Shown here piece by piece: positions 49,497-59,273 of a DNA stretch of 63,798 bases; within the stretch, counting starts at the first letter, position 1; the number at the start of each line of letters is the position of its first letter. A program made the position numbers and the translations under genes. The stretch lies in NCBI GenBank assembly GCA_026399575.1, contig JAPLQS010000026.1, positions 1 through 63,798 of the forward strand. Direction: 5' to 3'. This DNA comes from Nitrosospira sp. (GTDB lineage: Bacteria > Pseudomonadota > Gammaproteobacteria > Burkholderiales > Nitrosomonadaceae). Below the pieces are notes generated by a model. It was given only the letters and a program-made list of their open reading frames with translations. It did no database searches and was not told where the DNA came from.

Positions 49497-49695
49497 CAAA
49501 ATCTCCCAATTTCAGTGTAATAATCTGATCACGTCCAGTCTGTATTATTTTCATTGCGGTTAATCCCTCTTGTTCCTTCAAGCTTTATTTTTCGCTCATC
49601 AGATTTTGCACTTGCTTCTGTTGTCAGGCAATCCCATAAGCTCCTTGTGAAGGCTCGTAATTCCTGCATTAGCTTGCCGAAGCAGTCGGCTGCCG

Positions 49696-51513
49696 TTATT
49701 TACTGCTATCCCAGGGATCAATAAGCATATTCTCTAGAAACTCTGCACGATCGAGAAAAGGATACATGTCTTCTAGCGGCTTGGAGATCATGGTGCCGTC
49801 TGGCTTCACTTCGGATGCCAGTTTTGGATATAGAAGCTGATCGGGTGCCATCATGATCTCGCATAAAGCCGGCCCTGGCACTGCTAATGTCTGACAAATT
49901 TTCTCCAACAGTTCTTCATGATTGGCAGCCTGATTGGATTGAATGCCGTAAGCGGCGCAGATTTTTTGAATATCAGGAAAAGTTACGCCACTACTCGGAT
50001 CGGCTGCAACATAGCCACCCGGGAAATAAGCATCCTGGGTAAGACGTATGGAAGTATAGCCATTGTTGTTGAGCAGAAAAATCTTGATGGGCAGCTTGTG
50101 GTGAACAATAGTCTGCAATTCCTGCAGGTTCATCTGGATGCTGCCGTCACCGGCGATGCAAATAACCTGTTTGCGGTCATTGGCAAAGCACGCTCCGATA
50201 GCGGCCGGCAGGTCATAGCCCATTGCAGCGCAGCCCGTGTTGGTGAACAGACGCTGCCCTTTCTTGAGTTTGATGGCCTGGAAGGTGCAGGTATTTGCCG
50301 CTCCATTGGCAAGAACAATAACGTCGCTGGAAGACAGCTCACCGGAGAGAATGTCAACGAAATGGAATGAGTTGACGTAACCCTTTTGTGCGCGCCATTC
50401 CGGGGTCACACTAGGGTAGCGATGACGTCTTTCGCGACACCACCCAATCCATTTTTCCTTGCGTGGCAATGGGCTGCCACGCAGTTGCCGCGCCATTTCT
50501 TCCAGCAGGATCTTGGCATCGCAATGGACTGGCATATCGGGGAAAATAGTGGGCTTTTTGAGTTCGGCAGGATCGATGTCAACGATGATTTTGTACGCTG
50601 CACGAGCGAATGCTTTAAACAGGTAAGAAACGGTTCTAACCCCGAGCCGAACCCCGATGGTCAGCAGGACATCAGCGTTCTGGATGATGAAGTTGCTGGA
50701 TCGGTCGCCTGTGACGCTGGGGCGGCCGAAGAATAATGGGTGGTCGGAGTGAATAACATCATTGCCACCCATCCCCGTTTGCACGGGTACACCGAGCAGG
50801 TCGATCACTTCGTGAAAGAGGTCCATGGCTCCAGCAAGGCGAATGCCGTTGCCAGCCAGAAATACTGGTCGCTCGGCTGCACGAATACGCTCGATAATGA
50901 TTGCTGCCTGTGCCTTGACGGTTTCCAAGTCGAAGCAAATCCGATCCTCGGCCAGACTGTAGGGCAATAACTCATCCTCATCGATCATGGCCGCCTGGAC
51001 GTCCAGGGGAATGTCCAGCCAAACCGGGCCAGGCCGCCCATTGCGGGCAAGATAAAGAGCTTTTTCAAAGTGGTAGCAAATGCTCTTGGGGTCGCGCACC
51101 ATCACGGCATATTTGGTGATTGATCGGACAATGGCAATGATGTTGGCTTCCTGATCGCCGAGCTGACGCAGTGGTAATCCGGTACTCTCAACCGTCGTGC
51201 CATATTTTATCTGTCCGGAAATGAACATTCCGGGGATGGAGTCCAGCCATAGCCCCAATACGCCGGTAAGCGTATTGGTGCCACCTGGGCCGCTGGTAAC
51301 AATGGCTACACCCAGATTGCCTGTCGTGCGGGAGTAACCTTCAACAGCAATTGCACAAGCCTGTTCGTGGTGGTTGCAAACGTATTCCAGATCCTTATTT
51401 CTGCCGATGGCATCATTGAGGTGCATGGCTCCGCCACCGGAGATCATGAACACGTGGCGGACGCCCGCCTCGGCAATACGTTTTGCCAGATAATCCGCTA
51501 CTTTAATTTTCAT
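49696..51513 (-). CDS. Thiamine-diphosphate carboligase (acetolactate synthase-like)
   Basis: 605 residues from ATG 51513, whose ATGA overlaps the next gene upstream. Domains: PYR (VFMISGGGAMHLNDAIGR, catalytic Glu in CNHHEQACA), central domain, and PP domain with GDGSIQMNLQELQTIVHH..NNNGY (GDGx-NN TPP motif). No acetolactate synthase small subunit accompanies it. In CDP-3,6-dideoxysugar loci such an enzyme (YerE in yersiniose biosynthesis) transfers an acetyl unit to a 4-keto sugar to make a branched sugar. The neighbouring CDP-sugar genes fit that role; a link with the DHQ-synthase-like set is the alternative. Confidence 0.83.
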   Translation of the reverse strand: MKIKVADYLAKRIAEAGVRHVFMISGGGAMHLNDAIGRNKDLEYVCNHHEQACAIAVEGYSRTTGNLGVAIVTSGPGGTNTLTGVLGLWLDSIPGMFISGQIKYGTTVESTGLPLRQLGDQEANIIAIVRSITKYAVMVRDPKSICYHFEKALYLARNGRPGPVWLDIPLDVQAAMIDEDELLPYSLAEDRICFDLETVKAQAAIIIERIRAAERPVFLAGNGIRLAGAMDLFHEVIDLLGVPVQTGMGGNDVIHSDHPLFFGRPSVTGDRSSNFIIQNADVLLTIGVRLGVRTVSYLFKAFARAAYKIIVDIDPAELKKPTIFPDMPVHCDAKILLEEMARQLRGSPLPRKEKWIGWCRERRHRYPSVTPEWRAQKGYVNSFHFVDILSGELSSSDVIVLANGAANTCTFQAIKLKKGQRLFTNTGCAAMGYDLPAAIGACFANDRKQVICIAGDGSIQMNLQELQTIVHHKLPIKIFLLNNNGYTSIRLTQDAYFPGGYVAADPSSGVTFPDIQKICAAYGIQSNQAANHEELLEKICQTLAVPGPALCEIMMAPDQLLYPKLASEVKPDGTMISKPLEDMYPFLDRAEFLENMLIDPWDSSK

Positions 51514-52553
51514 GAGGGTTGCTCCCAGCCATGCCAACGGGCAGTTTTGATGATGGCCTGTTCCAAGGTGGTAGTTTGTGTGAGACCAAGTTCAGTTTCG
51601 GCACGCTTTACTGAAGGCACATACCGTTTGGGCACAGTTCCCGGCTGCGGTTGCTGCGTGATGTGAATACCACCACCGCCAAGCGTCGTGTTGACGAGTG
51701 CGGCAAGCTCTGCAATGCTGAGGGCTCGGCTTGAGCCAATATTGTAAGGGTGGGCTGTCTGACCACATAGCAGAACTGTCCATAGCCACAAAGTCAGATC
51801 TGCTGCATACAGGTAAGAGCGGTATGGCGTACCGTCACCACTGATGGAAATCGTATTCTTGGCCATGGCATCGCGGATGAAATTGCCAATCGCGAAGTGG
51901 CTATCGAGTGGCAAGTAAGGACCGACAAAGGCAAAGCAACGTGCCAGTTTGGTCTCGATACCATACTGCTTGGCATACAGAGCGCACAACATTTCTGCAG
52001 CACGCTTGCCTTCTGCATAAGCGGCTCCTGCATCGGAGCAGTCTGGACCGATAGTGTCGGATTCAGAGCTGTGGGATATGTGCGATGGTTGATCACCATA
52101 TACTGCACCCGAGCTGAGGAAAAGGAATTTTTTTGCTCCGGATTGCACGGCAATATCAAGTGCTCGCCGCGTTCCTGCCACAATAGTATCAAACATGAGG
52201 ATGGGGTCTTCTGCATTCAATTTGGCACTGGCATCGGTGGCGCCATGGATAACGAATGAAAAATCTTTCTCTGGGCAGGTGATGGCTCTTATGTCGCCCT
52301 GCAATAATTTAATGCTAGGGTGGTGCGCCAAATGAGGTATTTTTCTGCTAACAGCCTCAGCATTACGTGTCAGGACGACAGCGCTCATGTCCAGATCTAG
52401 GTGATCATTCAACCAGACAAAGCTTTCCAGCAGCCAAGTGCCGATAAATCCCGTGCCCCCAGTTATGAAGAATCGCGCACCTTTGAGATCGGGCCAAAGC
52501 ATCTGTCCACGATCAAGGATGCTATTGAGGTCTTCTGCCAGTCGGTTTTGCAC
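51510..52553 (-). CDS. NAD-dependent nucleotide-sugar reductase/epimerase
   Basis: 347 residues from GTG 52553. Extended SDR: FITGGTGFIGTWLLESF, VIHGATDASAK, SSGAVYGDQPSH, catalytic YAEGKRAAE (Y-x-x-x-K) and AFVGPYLPLDSHFAIGNFI. Placed immediately after the RfbH gene (six bases) and overlapping the TPP enzyme. In related loci this position is held by the reductase giving CDP-abequose, paratose or the branched sugar's final alcohol. Specificity cannot be read from sequence. Confidence 0.85.
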   Translation of the reverse strand: MQNRLAEDLNSILDRGQMLWPDLKGARFFITGGTGFIGTWLLESFVWLNDHLDLDMSAVVLTRNAEAVSRKIPHLAHHPSIKLLQGDIRAITCPEKDFSFVIHGATDASAKLNAEDPILMFDTIVAGTRRALDIAVQSGAKKFLFLSSGAVYGDQPSHISHSSESDTIGPDCSDAGAAYAEGKRAAEMLCALYAKQYGIETKLARCFAFVGPYLPLDSHFAIGNFIRDAMAKNTISISGDGTPYRSYLYAADLTLWLWTVLLCGQTAHPYNIGSSRALSIAELAALVNTTLGGGGIHITQQPQPGTVPKRYVPSVKRAETELGLTQTTTLEQAIIKTARWHGWEQPS

Positions 52554-52559
52554 GGCGTA

Positions 52560-53876
52560 TTACCAACCACTCACGCCGAAGAATGTCTCAATCCGGTCGC
52601 AGATGTAATCAAGCATTGCATCATTCAGTCCCGGATAAACGCCGATCCAGAAGGTGCTGTTCATAATGGCGTCGGTGTTAATGAGTTCACCACTGACACG
52701 ATACGTCCTGCCTTGAAAATAGGGCTGGCGGGTGAGGTTGCCGGCAAACAGCAGACGCGTGCCGACTTTGTGTTGATCAAGGTACTTGAGAAGCTCAACC
52801 CGCGCGATACCCGCTGAGTCTCGGACGGTGATCGGGAAGCCGAACCAGGATGGATCGCTGCCAAGTGTTGCCTCGGGCAGGATCAGAAATTCCTCACAAG
52901 ATTTCAGCCGGTCTTTGAGGAAGACGAAGTTGCGTTTGCGTGCCTCGATGAATCCAGGCAACCTGTCCATCTGCGCCAATGCGCAGGCCGCCTGCATATC
53001 TGAGATCTTGAGGTTGTAGCCAAGGTGTGAGTAGGTGTACTTGTGGTCATAGCCAAATGGTAGTGTACCGAGCTGCCAGCCGAAGCGCTTGCCGCAGGTG
53101 TTGTCCTTGCCGGGCTGACAGTAACAATCACGTCCCCAGTCACGAAAGGATTCGATGATACGTTTGAGGTCGTTATTGTTGGTGAAGATTGCTCCACCCT
53201 CGCCCATGGTGATGTGGTGCGCGGGGTAGAAGCTTAAGGTGCCGATGTCGCCGAAGGTGCCGACAAGCTTTTCGTCGTAAGTAGATCCAAGCGCATCGCA
53301 GCAATCTTCAATCAGCCAGAGGTTATATTTCTTGGCAATGTGGACGATTTTAGCGAGATTGTAGGGATTGCCCAGCGTATGGGCCAGCATGATCGCTTTG
53401 GTTTTATCCGATATCGCGGCTTCGATCAATGCCGGATCAATGTTGTAAGTGGGGATGTGCACGTCCACAAACACCGGCACCGCTCCGTATTGCAGAATGG
53501 GGTTAACCGTAGTGGGGAAGCCGGCGGCAACGCTGATGACCTCGTCACCCGGCTTGATAGCGCGTTCACCGAGTTGCGGCGAAGTTAATGCTGAAAAAGC
53601 CAGCAGGTTGGCGGATGAACCAGAATTGGTGGTGAGTACGTGTTTTACACCTAGGAAATCTGCCAAGCGCTGCTCGAAGGCCTCATTGAAACGCCCAGTG
53701 GTAAGCCATCCATCCAGGGATGCCTCGACCATATTTTTCAATTCGCTCGCTCCAAGTACTTTGCCAGATGGCGGGATAACGCTGGTGCCAGCTTGAAATG
53801 GCTTCTCCGCAAAATGCAACGCACTGTATTGTTCGACCAGATCGAATATCTGTTGTTTCAACTCTGCCTTATCCAC
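52560..53876 (-). CDS. rfbH: CDP-6-deoxy-4-keto-hexose 3-dehydrase (RfbH/DdhC)
   Basis: 438 residues from GTG 53876, chosen because AGGGG precedes it and the length then matches known RfbH (about 437); ATG 53915 would overlap the upstream gene. It is a PLP-fold iron-sulfur enzyme: [32 protein letters not shown] shows the hallmark replacement of the PLP lysine by histidine ([11 protein letters not shown]). The [16 protein letters not shown] segment belongs to the cluster region. It removes the C3 hydroxyl from CDP-4-keto-6-deoxyglucose, working with an E3 reductase not present in this window. Confidence 0.95.
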   Translation of the reverse strand: MDKAELKQQIFDLVEQYSALHFAEKPFQAGTSVIPPSGKVLGASELKNMVEASLDGWLTTGRFNEAFEQRLADFLGVKHVLTTNSGSSANLLAFSALTSPQLGERAIKPGDEVISVAAGFPTTVNPILQYGAVPVFVDVHIPTYNIDPALIEAAISDKTKAIMLAHTLGNPYNLAKIVHIAKKYNLWLIEDCCDALGSTYDEKLVGTFGDIGTLSFYPAHHITMGEGGAIFTNNNDLKRIIESFRDWGRDCYCQPGKDNTCGKRFGWQLGTLPFGYDHKYTYSHLGYNLKISDMQAACALAQMDRLPGFIEARKRNFVFLKDRLKSCEEFLILPEATLGSDPSWFGFPITVRDSAGIARVELLKYLDQHKVGTRLLFAGNLTRQPYFQGRTYRVSGELINTDAIMNSTFWIGVYPGLNDAMLDYICDRIETFFGVSGW

Positions 53877-53889
53877 TTCAAACCCCTGC

Positions 53890-54981
53890 TTAGTGTTTTT
53901 GAGAACTATCGTCATATGCGCTGATCTGCTGTAGCGTTAGTTCACGCATGTTTCTTCCATCCCGATATGCGCGGTGCCAGTCGATAATTGCACTCAATGT
54001 GTCTTCGAGATGCCATTTTGGATGCCAGTCCAAGCGCGCTTTTGCTTTGGAACAATCCAATTTCAGGTAATGCGCCTCGTGCGGATGATCGCCCCCATCC
54101 AGCATCCAGCTCGCGCCTTCTCCCCACATGCCGGTTAGCCGCTCGGCGATCCATAATACCGGTTTGGCATCTTCATCGTTTGGCCCAAAGTTCCAGCCTT
54201 CCGCGTAACCTGCGCCCGCTTCATAGAGCTTTTGTGCGAGCAGCAGGTAGCCACTCAGGGGCTCCAGTACATGCTGCCATGGCCGGGTAGCGTGGGGGTT
54301 GCGAATGTTTACCGGCTTGCCTTGCATAATGGCATGCATTATATCCGGAATGAGCCGATCCTCTGCCCAGTCGCCGCCGCCGATCACATTACCCGCTCTT
54401 GCCGAAGCCAAAGCTAGGCCATGCTCTGCAAAATTATTTGGGTTGAAGTATGAGTTTCGGTAGGCAGATGCGACCAGTTCGGCGCAACCTTTGCTGCTGC
54501 TGTAGGGATCGTATCCGCCCATCGGTTCGTTCTCCCGATAGCCCCACACCCACTCGCGATTCTCATAGCATTTGTCGCTCGTCACGTTGACGATGGCCCG
54601 TACGCTACCGGTCAGTCTTGCGGCTTCCAGCAGGTGGACAGTGCCCATCACATTGGTGGAATAGGTTTCGATTGGGTTGATGTAGGAATAGCGTACCAAA
54701 GGTTGCGCAGCCATATGGATGACGATCTCAGGCTGGTGTTTCACGAATGTGGATGAAAGTGCAGGAAAGTCGCGTATATCCCCAACGAGACTGGTCATGC
54801 CTTCAGCAGCATTTGCAGCGATAAATAGACTTGGATCGGTGGGTGGTGGCAGTGCGTAGCCAACCACTTGCGCACCCATGGATTGTAGCCATAGAGAAAG
54901 CCAGCTCCCTTTGAAACCGGTATGACCGGTTAGCAGTACAACCTTACCTGCCCAAAATGATCTGTCTACCATGTTTTCCAT
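53890..54981 (-). CDS. rfbG: CDP-glucose 4,6-dehydratase (RfbG/DdhB)
   Basis: 363 residues from ATG 54981; alternatives are ATG 55002 and ATG 54972. Motifs: [17 protein letters not shown] (GxxGxxG), [41 protein letters not shown] (catalytic Tyr and Lys), and [21 protein letters not shown], specific for CDP-glucose dehydratases. It makes CDP-4-keto-6-deoxyglucose from CDP-glucose using bound NAD. Overlaps the end of rfbF. Confidence 0.96.
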   Translation of the reverse strand: MENMVDRSFWAGKVVLLTGHTGFKGSWLSLWLQSMGAQVVGYALPPPTDPSLFIAANAAEGMTSLVGDIRDFPALSSTFVKHQPEIVIHMAAQPLVRYSYINPIETYSTNVMGTVHLLEAARLTGSVRAIVNVTSDKCYENREWVWGYRENEPMGGYDPYSSSKGCAELVASAYRNSYFNPNNFAEHGLALASARAGNVIGGGDWAEDRLIPDIMHAIMQGKPVNIRNPHATRPWQHVLEPLSGYLLLAQKLYEAGAGYAEGWNFGPNDEDAKPVLWIAERLTGMWGEGASWMLDGGDHPHEAHYLKLDCSKAKARLDWHPKWHLEDTLSAIIDWHRAYRDGRNMRELTLQQISAYDDSSQKH

Positions 54982-55733
54982 GGCGCCTTGCCGCTTACCC
55001 ATAATTCTTCCAGATGGTTTTTGTCACGTAATGTGTCCATAGGCTGCCAGAAACCATGATGGAGATAGGCGGAGAGTTGGCCTGTCTGCGCCAAGCGTTC
55101 CATCGGTTCCTTTTCCCAGAGAGTGTGGTCACCCTCTATATAGTCGAACACCTTGGGGGAGAGTACAAAAAAGCCACCGTTGATCCAACTGCCATCGCCC
55201 CGGGGCTTCTCTTGGATATGCAGAATGTCGCTGCCAGATAGTTCCAATGCGCCAAAACGTCCCGGTGGTTGCGTTGCTGTCAACGTGGCAAGCTTGCCAT
55301 GTTGTTTGTGGAATGCGATTAAGCGCGTGATGTCAACATCACCGATGCCGTCGCCATAGGTGCAGCAAAAATCCTCATTCCCAACATAACTGGCGACACG
55401 CTTGATGCGACCACCGGTCATGGTTTCCTCGCCAGTGTCCACCAGCGTCACCCGCCAGGGTTCGGCGTTGCGCTGATGAACTTCCATTTTATTGGATTCC
55501 ATATCAAAAGTGACATCCGACATGTGCAGAAAGTAATTGGCAAAGTACTCTTTGATCACATAGCCTTTGTAGCCACAGCAGATAATGAAATCATGGATGC
55601 CATGGGCCGAATAGGTCTTCATGACGTGCCATAAAATTGGCTTGCCACCAATTTCAACCATGGGCTTGGGCCGAGTAGACGTTTCCTCGCTGATGCGAGT
55701 ACCGAGACCGCCTGCGAGAATGATTGCTTTCAT
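54966..55733 (-). CDS. rfbF: Glucose-1-phosphate cytidylyltransferase (RfbF/DdhA)
   Basis: 255 residues. Starts [18 protein letters not shown] with the activating [19 protein letters not shown] and the later [12 protein letters not shown] and [13 protein letters not shown] metal/sugar segments. It joins CTP and glucose-1-phosphate to CDP-glucose, the first step of the 3,6-dideoxyhexose pathway. GGGAG precedes ATG 55733. First gene of the long - strand transcription unit running to about 49.7 kb. Confidence 0.96.
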   Translation of the reverse strand: MKAIILAGGLGTRISEETSTRPKPMVEIGGKPILWHVMKTYSAHGIHDFIICCGYKGYVIKEYFANYFLHMSDVTFDMESNKMEVHQRNAEPWRVTLVDTGEETMTGGRIKRVASYVGNEDFCCTYGDGIGDVDITRLIAFHKQHGKLATLTATQPPGRFGALELSGSDILHIQEKPRGDGSWINGGFFVLSPKVFDYIEGDHTLWEKEPMERLAQTGQLSAYLHHGFWQPMDTLRDKNHLEELWVSGKAPWKTW

Positions 55734-55970
55734 ATTACTCCCTCATATCATCATTGCGAGTTGCCAGACCACCCTGGCGGTCTATATTGTAACGCTGAAC
55801 AGGAATTAGCTTACTGCTGAGATCGTATACCACGATCAACTGTATGCTGGTCATATCCTCATCTCATATTTCGGAAAAAGTTGCACTTCGTCGTCGAATC
55901 CACGAAACTGCACGGATCTGACCCAGCCAGAGTCGAACAACAGCGGAATAACAGTGAGATAACAGCAAAC

Positions 55971-56741
55971 ATGTATTCATTTCTGAAGGATATTTTGTCA
56001 GTTTTCCTGGTGGCGCTTTACGGGCTAAAGGGCGGCTACACCAAAGTGAACGTTAGAGGTCAACCGATTCGTGTCGCCGTGGATCATTGGCGGACTCTGA
56101 TGCGGGCCAAAACCTACTCCATCAAGGAGCCGGATACGCTGGACTGGCTCGACAGCTTTGAGCCCGATTCATGCTATTTTGATCTGGGCGCGAATATTGG
56201 CCAGTATTCACTGTACCCGGCGAAGAAATATGGCGACAAGGTGCGGGTGTATGCCTTTGAGCCGCAGGGCCTCAATTACTATTCGCTGAACAGGAACATC
56301 TACTTAAACAAGCTTGAAAAGAACATCACGGCTTATTGCGTCGCCGTATCCGGTGAGAGTGGATTTTCCCAATTGTACATTCCCAAGTTCATCCCGGGCG
56401 GAAACCGTTCCCAGTTTGGTAGCGAAGACCTGAAGAACATGAAAAGACCGGCCAGCCATATTCAAGGCATGTTCGGGGTAACGCTGGATGATTTATGCGA
56501 CAAATGGGGGTTTCCGTTCCCCAACTACATCAAGATAGACGTTGACGGTATCGAGATTGCAATTCTCAAAGGTGCCGAGAAAGTGTTAAGAAATCCCGCG
56601 CTTAAGTCCATTACCATAGAACTGGGCACTGTTGAAGAGCAACAGGAAGCGGTCAGTCTGCTGGAACAGGCCGGATTCAAGGTGAAGTTCAAGACGACCG
56701 AGAATTGGGGCGAAACCTGCTTTGTATTTGATCGAATTTGA
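55971..56741 (+). CDS. FkbM-family methyltransferase
   Basis: 256 residues from ATG 55971; the frame is open back to a TTG at 55881. It shows the SAM motif FDLGANIGQYSLYPAKKYG, VYAFEPQGLNYYSLNRNIYLN and FPNYIKIDVDGIEIAILKGAEKVL, typical of FkbM sugar O-methyltransferases. It lies alone between the CDP-dideoxyhexose and rhamnose clusters, fitting O-methylation of the surface glycan. Confidence 0.85.
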   Translation: MYSFLKDILSVFLVALYGLKGGYTKVNVRGQPIRVAVDHWRTLMRAKTYSIKEPDTLDWLDSFEPDSCYFDLGANIGQYSLYPAKKYGDKVRVYAFEPQGLNYYSLNRNIYLNKLEKNITAYCVAVSGESGFSQLYIPKFIPGGNRSQFGSEDLKNMKRPASHIQGMFGVTLDDLCDKWGFPFPNYIKIDVDGIEIAILKGAEKVLRNPALKSITIELGTVEEQQEAVSLLEQAGFKVKFKTTENWGETCFVFDRI

Positions 56742-56806
56742 TTGGTAACCCAAGTTTCATCTTCACTCCCGTTCCTTCCTGTAGGGCGACTATCCCCATT
56801 ATTCCC

Positions 56807-57496
56807 TCAGTCCAGATAGGCGCGTTGGATAGGATGGAGGCTATCATCAAGTTCGTACACCAGTGGTCGGCCGGTGTCGATGGTCAATCTCATCGCCTGG
56901 GCAGCGGACAGGCTTTCCAGCAACAGCCGCAACGCGCGCAGAGCATTCTTGTGCGAGACAATCAGAACCCGCTTTCCGCACTGGATCTGGGGCACGATGG
57001 TTTCCTGCCAGTAAGGCTGTACGCGCAGCAGGGTCTGCTGCACACTCTCTGCCAGCGGCAAATCCTTTTTGCTGATGTTTGAATAACGCGGCTGGTTTCC
57101 CGGGCAGCGCACATCACTGGGATCAAGGGGCGGTGGTGCTGCGGCGAATTGCAATTGGCATTTGATTACCGGCCACAGACCAAATTGCCGGACAGCGCCC
57201 AGACGGCTGTATCCTTCCATGGCGCCAAAGTGGCGTTCGTTCAGGCGCCAGCTCTGCTGCACCGGCAGTTGGGCCAGCCCCATTGCTGTCAATACGATGC
57301 GTACCGTATCGGTGGCGCGCTGGAGTTCCGAGGTAAAACACAGATCAAACGCATGTCCCGTCTGCCTGAGCAGGCGGCCGGCCCGTTCCGATTCCTGTTC
57401 GCCTTGCGGGCTAAGTGCGCTATCGCTCCAACCGGTGAAACGTCCTTCCTGGTTCCAGATGCTTTGCCCGTGTCGCATCAGAACAAGTTGCGTCAT
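56807..57496 (-). CDS. gpmA: 2,3-Bisphosphoglycerate-dependent phosphoglycerate mutase-like protein
   Basis: 229 residues. LVLMRHGQSIWNQEGRFTGWSDSALS holds the phosphohistidine (RHG), TSELQRATDTVRIVL the base-binding arginine, RLNERHFGAMEGYSRLG the catalytic glutamate, and LIVSHKNALRALRL the second histidine (usual form HGNSLRA). It interconverts 3- and 2-phosphoglycerate. The FHG/SHKNA variants differ slightly from the textbook enzyme, so a related phosphatase is a minor alternative. Confidence 0.88.
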   Translation of the reverse strand: MTQLVLMRHGQSIWNQEGRFTGWSDSALSPQGEQESERAGRLLRQTGHAFDLCFTSELQRATDTVRIVLTAMGLAQLPVQQSWRLNERHFGAMEGYSRLGAVRQFGLWPVIKCQLQFAAAPPPLDPSDVRCPGNQPRYSNISKKDLPLAESVQQTLLRVQPYWQETIVPQIQCGKRVLIVSHKNALRALRLLLESLSAAQAMRLTIDTGRPLVYELDDSLHPIQRAYLD

Positions 57497-57544
57497 GCGC
57501 CGCCCTGCCGGTGCAGCATGCTGTCACTGGTCATAATTCGCCGG

Positions 57545-58622
57545 TCAACGTGTTGCTGCTGACGCTTCGCTCCAGATGCGCCGCAGCGCATCCCACAGGC
57601 CCTTGCGCAGGGTTTGCAGGTAAAGCGTGTTGTCACTCAGGCCGTTTACCAGACGACGCTGCGCCTTGCCGAGGTTGTGGTAGGGCATGCTCATGAAGAG
57701 ATGATGCGTGGCGTGATAGCGCAGACCCACCGGTGCCCATAAGCCGGTAATGAACAAGTTGCCAGGGACATTGATGGAATCGAGATACTGTTCGGCGAAC
57801 TCCATCTTGTGTTCACCGGGGTTGCGGTAGGCATGCGCGGCGAGCGTGCGCAGCGAGTTGAGAAAGAAAATGAACATGCCGATCACATACCAGAGAATCA
57901 GTGGCTGCGAACAGGAAAGTGGCGAATTCCTGCAGCCGCCAGTTTTTGTCATTGCGGATGGCGTTTTCCGCACGCTTGTAATTCATATCGATGGTGAGGG
58001 ACGACGCCCGTTCCCAGACAAATTTGCGCAGCGGCGGGATCAGATAAGACAGCGGCGTCAGCAGCAGAAAGCGGCCGATAAAGGCCAGCGGCAAAGCAAA
58101 CGACAGCAGCACGTAGCTGATCATCTCCGCCGGTTTGCGGGTGGCAAAGGGGACATACTCGCCATCCTTGCTGGTACCGTAGACATCGGGTTTGTGATGG
58201 TCGTTGTGTACGCCGTCATAGGTAAAGGATGGGATCAGCAGCGGGATGCCGCAAATGAGGTTCCACACCAGACGGAATGTCTGGAATGTGCCTTTTTTCA
58301 GGTGCGCCAGTTCGTGAATGAAAATCACCGCACGATAAAGGGCGAATGTTGCGACCACACAGGCCAGAATCTGCCACACAGAAAATAGCGGCGTGTACAG
58401 GGCGGTCGCAAAGGCGGCCCAGCCCAGGGTGATGTGAAAAAGAAAGTCCAGCCAGTAAATCCAGGGGTTGGGCGTCATCAGATCGCGCACCAGTTCATGC
58501 GCTTCGCGCAGCGGAAACTCCCGGGCAGCAGTCGCACCCGTCATTTTCTGTTTTTGCCCGGTGGCCGGTGTATCGTTATCCGGATCAGGGCTTTCATGTA
58601 TTTGTGATTGCGGTTGCTGCAT
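57545..58622 (-). pseudogene. Fatty acid desaturase family protein, frameshifted
   Basis: Two frames join into one membrane desaturase of about 355 residues. The first (from ATG 58622) contains HELAHLKKG and HNDHHKPDVYG, histidine boxes 1 and 2, with hydrophobic spans around them. It shifts frame near 57898-57903 after EFATFLFAAT. The second frame continues ILWYVIGMFIFFLNSLRTLAAHAYRNPG and holds the third box HATHH in GLRYHATHHLFMSMPYHNLG. The shift equals a loss of two bases (or gain of one). All iron-binding histidines are otherwise intact, so a recent mutation or a sequence error is likely. Confidence 0.85.
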
Positions 58623-58727
58623 GCCGTAGATTAAACCGTCAGGCGTACGCTAAGAATACAAATTTGCGAGTGTCTGCTGCGCTGTCCGCGTCTGCGGCAA
58701 ACCTGGCAGGTGATGCGCAATGCAGGC

Positions 58728-59273
58728 TCATGCGAATACCTCGGCATCGGTCAGACTCATTCCCTGCGCATCCTTGGTCGAGACGATGGGTTGCGTGGTG
58801 AGTGGCCAGGCAATCCCGATCTTGGGATCGTTCCAGACGAGGCTGCGCTCAAACTCGGGCGCGTAGTAGTCAGTGGTTTTGTACAGAAAGTCGGCACTGT
58901 CGCTCAGCACGTAAAAGCCATGGGCAAATCCCGGCGGAATCCACAACTGGCGGTGGTTGTCTTCGCTCAGTTCCACACCCACCCATTGGCCAAAGGTGGC
59001 AGAGGATTTGCGGATATCCACGGTCACGTCAAATACCGCGCCCCGCACCACGCGCACCAGTTTCCCCTGGGGTTGCTGGATCTGGTAATGCAGGCCACGC
59101 AGCACGCCCTTGGCCGAGCGGCTGTGATTGTCCTGCACAAAGTTCACGTCCAGCCCGGTAGCCTGGCTGAAAGCCCGCTGGTTGAAGCTTTCAAAGAAAA
59201 AGCCGCGGGCATCGCCAAAGACTTTGGGTTCAATGATCAGAACTGCGGGGATCGTGGTAGGGATTGCCTTCAA
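58728..59273 (-). CDS. rfbC: dTDP-4-dehydrorhamnose 3,5-epimerase
   Basis: 181 residues from TTG 59273, which overlaps the rfbA stop (TTGA). Cupin enzyme with [10 protein letters not shown], the catalytic-histidine region [34 protein letters not shown] and [29 protein letters not shown]. Third step of dTDP-L-rhamnose synthesis. Confidence 0.96.
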   Translation of the reverse strand: MKAIPTTIPAVLIIEPKVFGDARGFFFESFNQRAFSQATGLDVNFVQDNHSRSAKGVLRGLHYQIQQPQGKLVRVVRGAVFDVTVDIRKSSATFGQWVGVELSEDNHRQLWIPPGFAHGFYVLSDSADFLYKTTDYYAPEFERSLVWNDPKIGIAWPLTTQPIVSTKDAQGMSLTDAEVFA

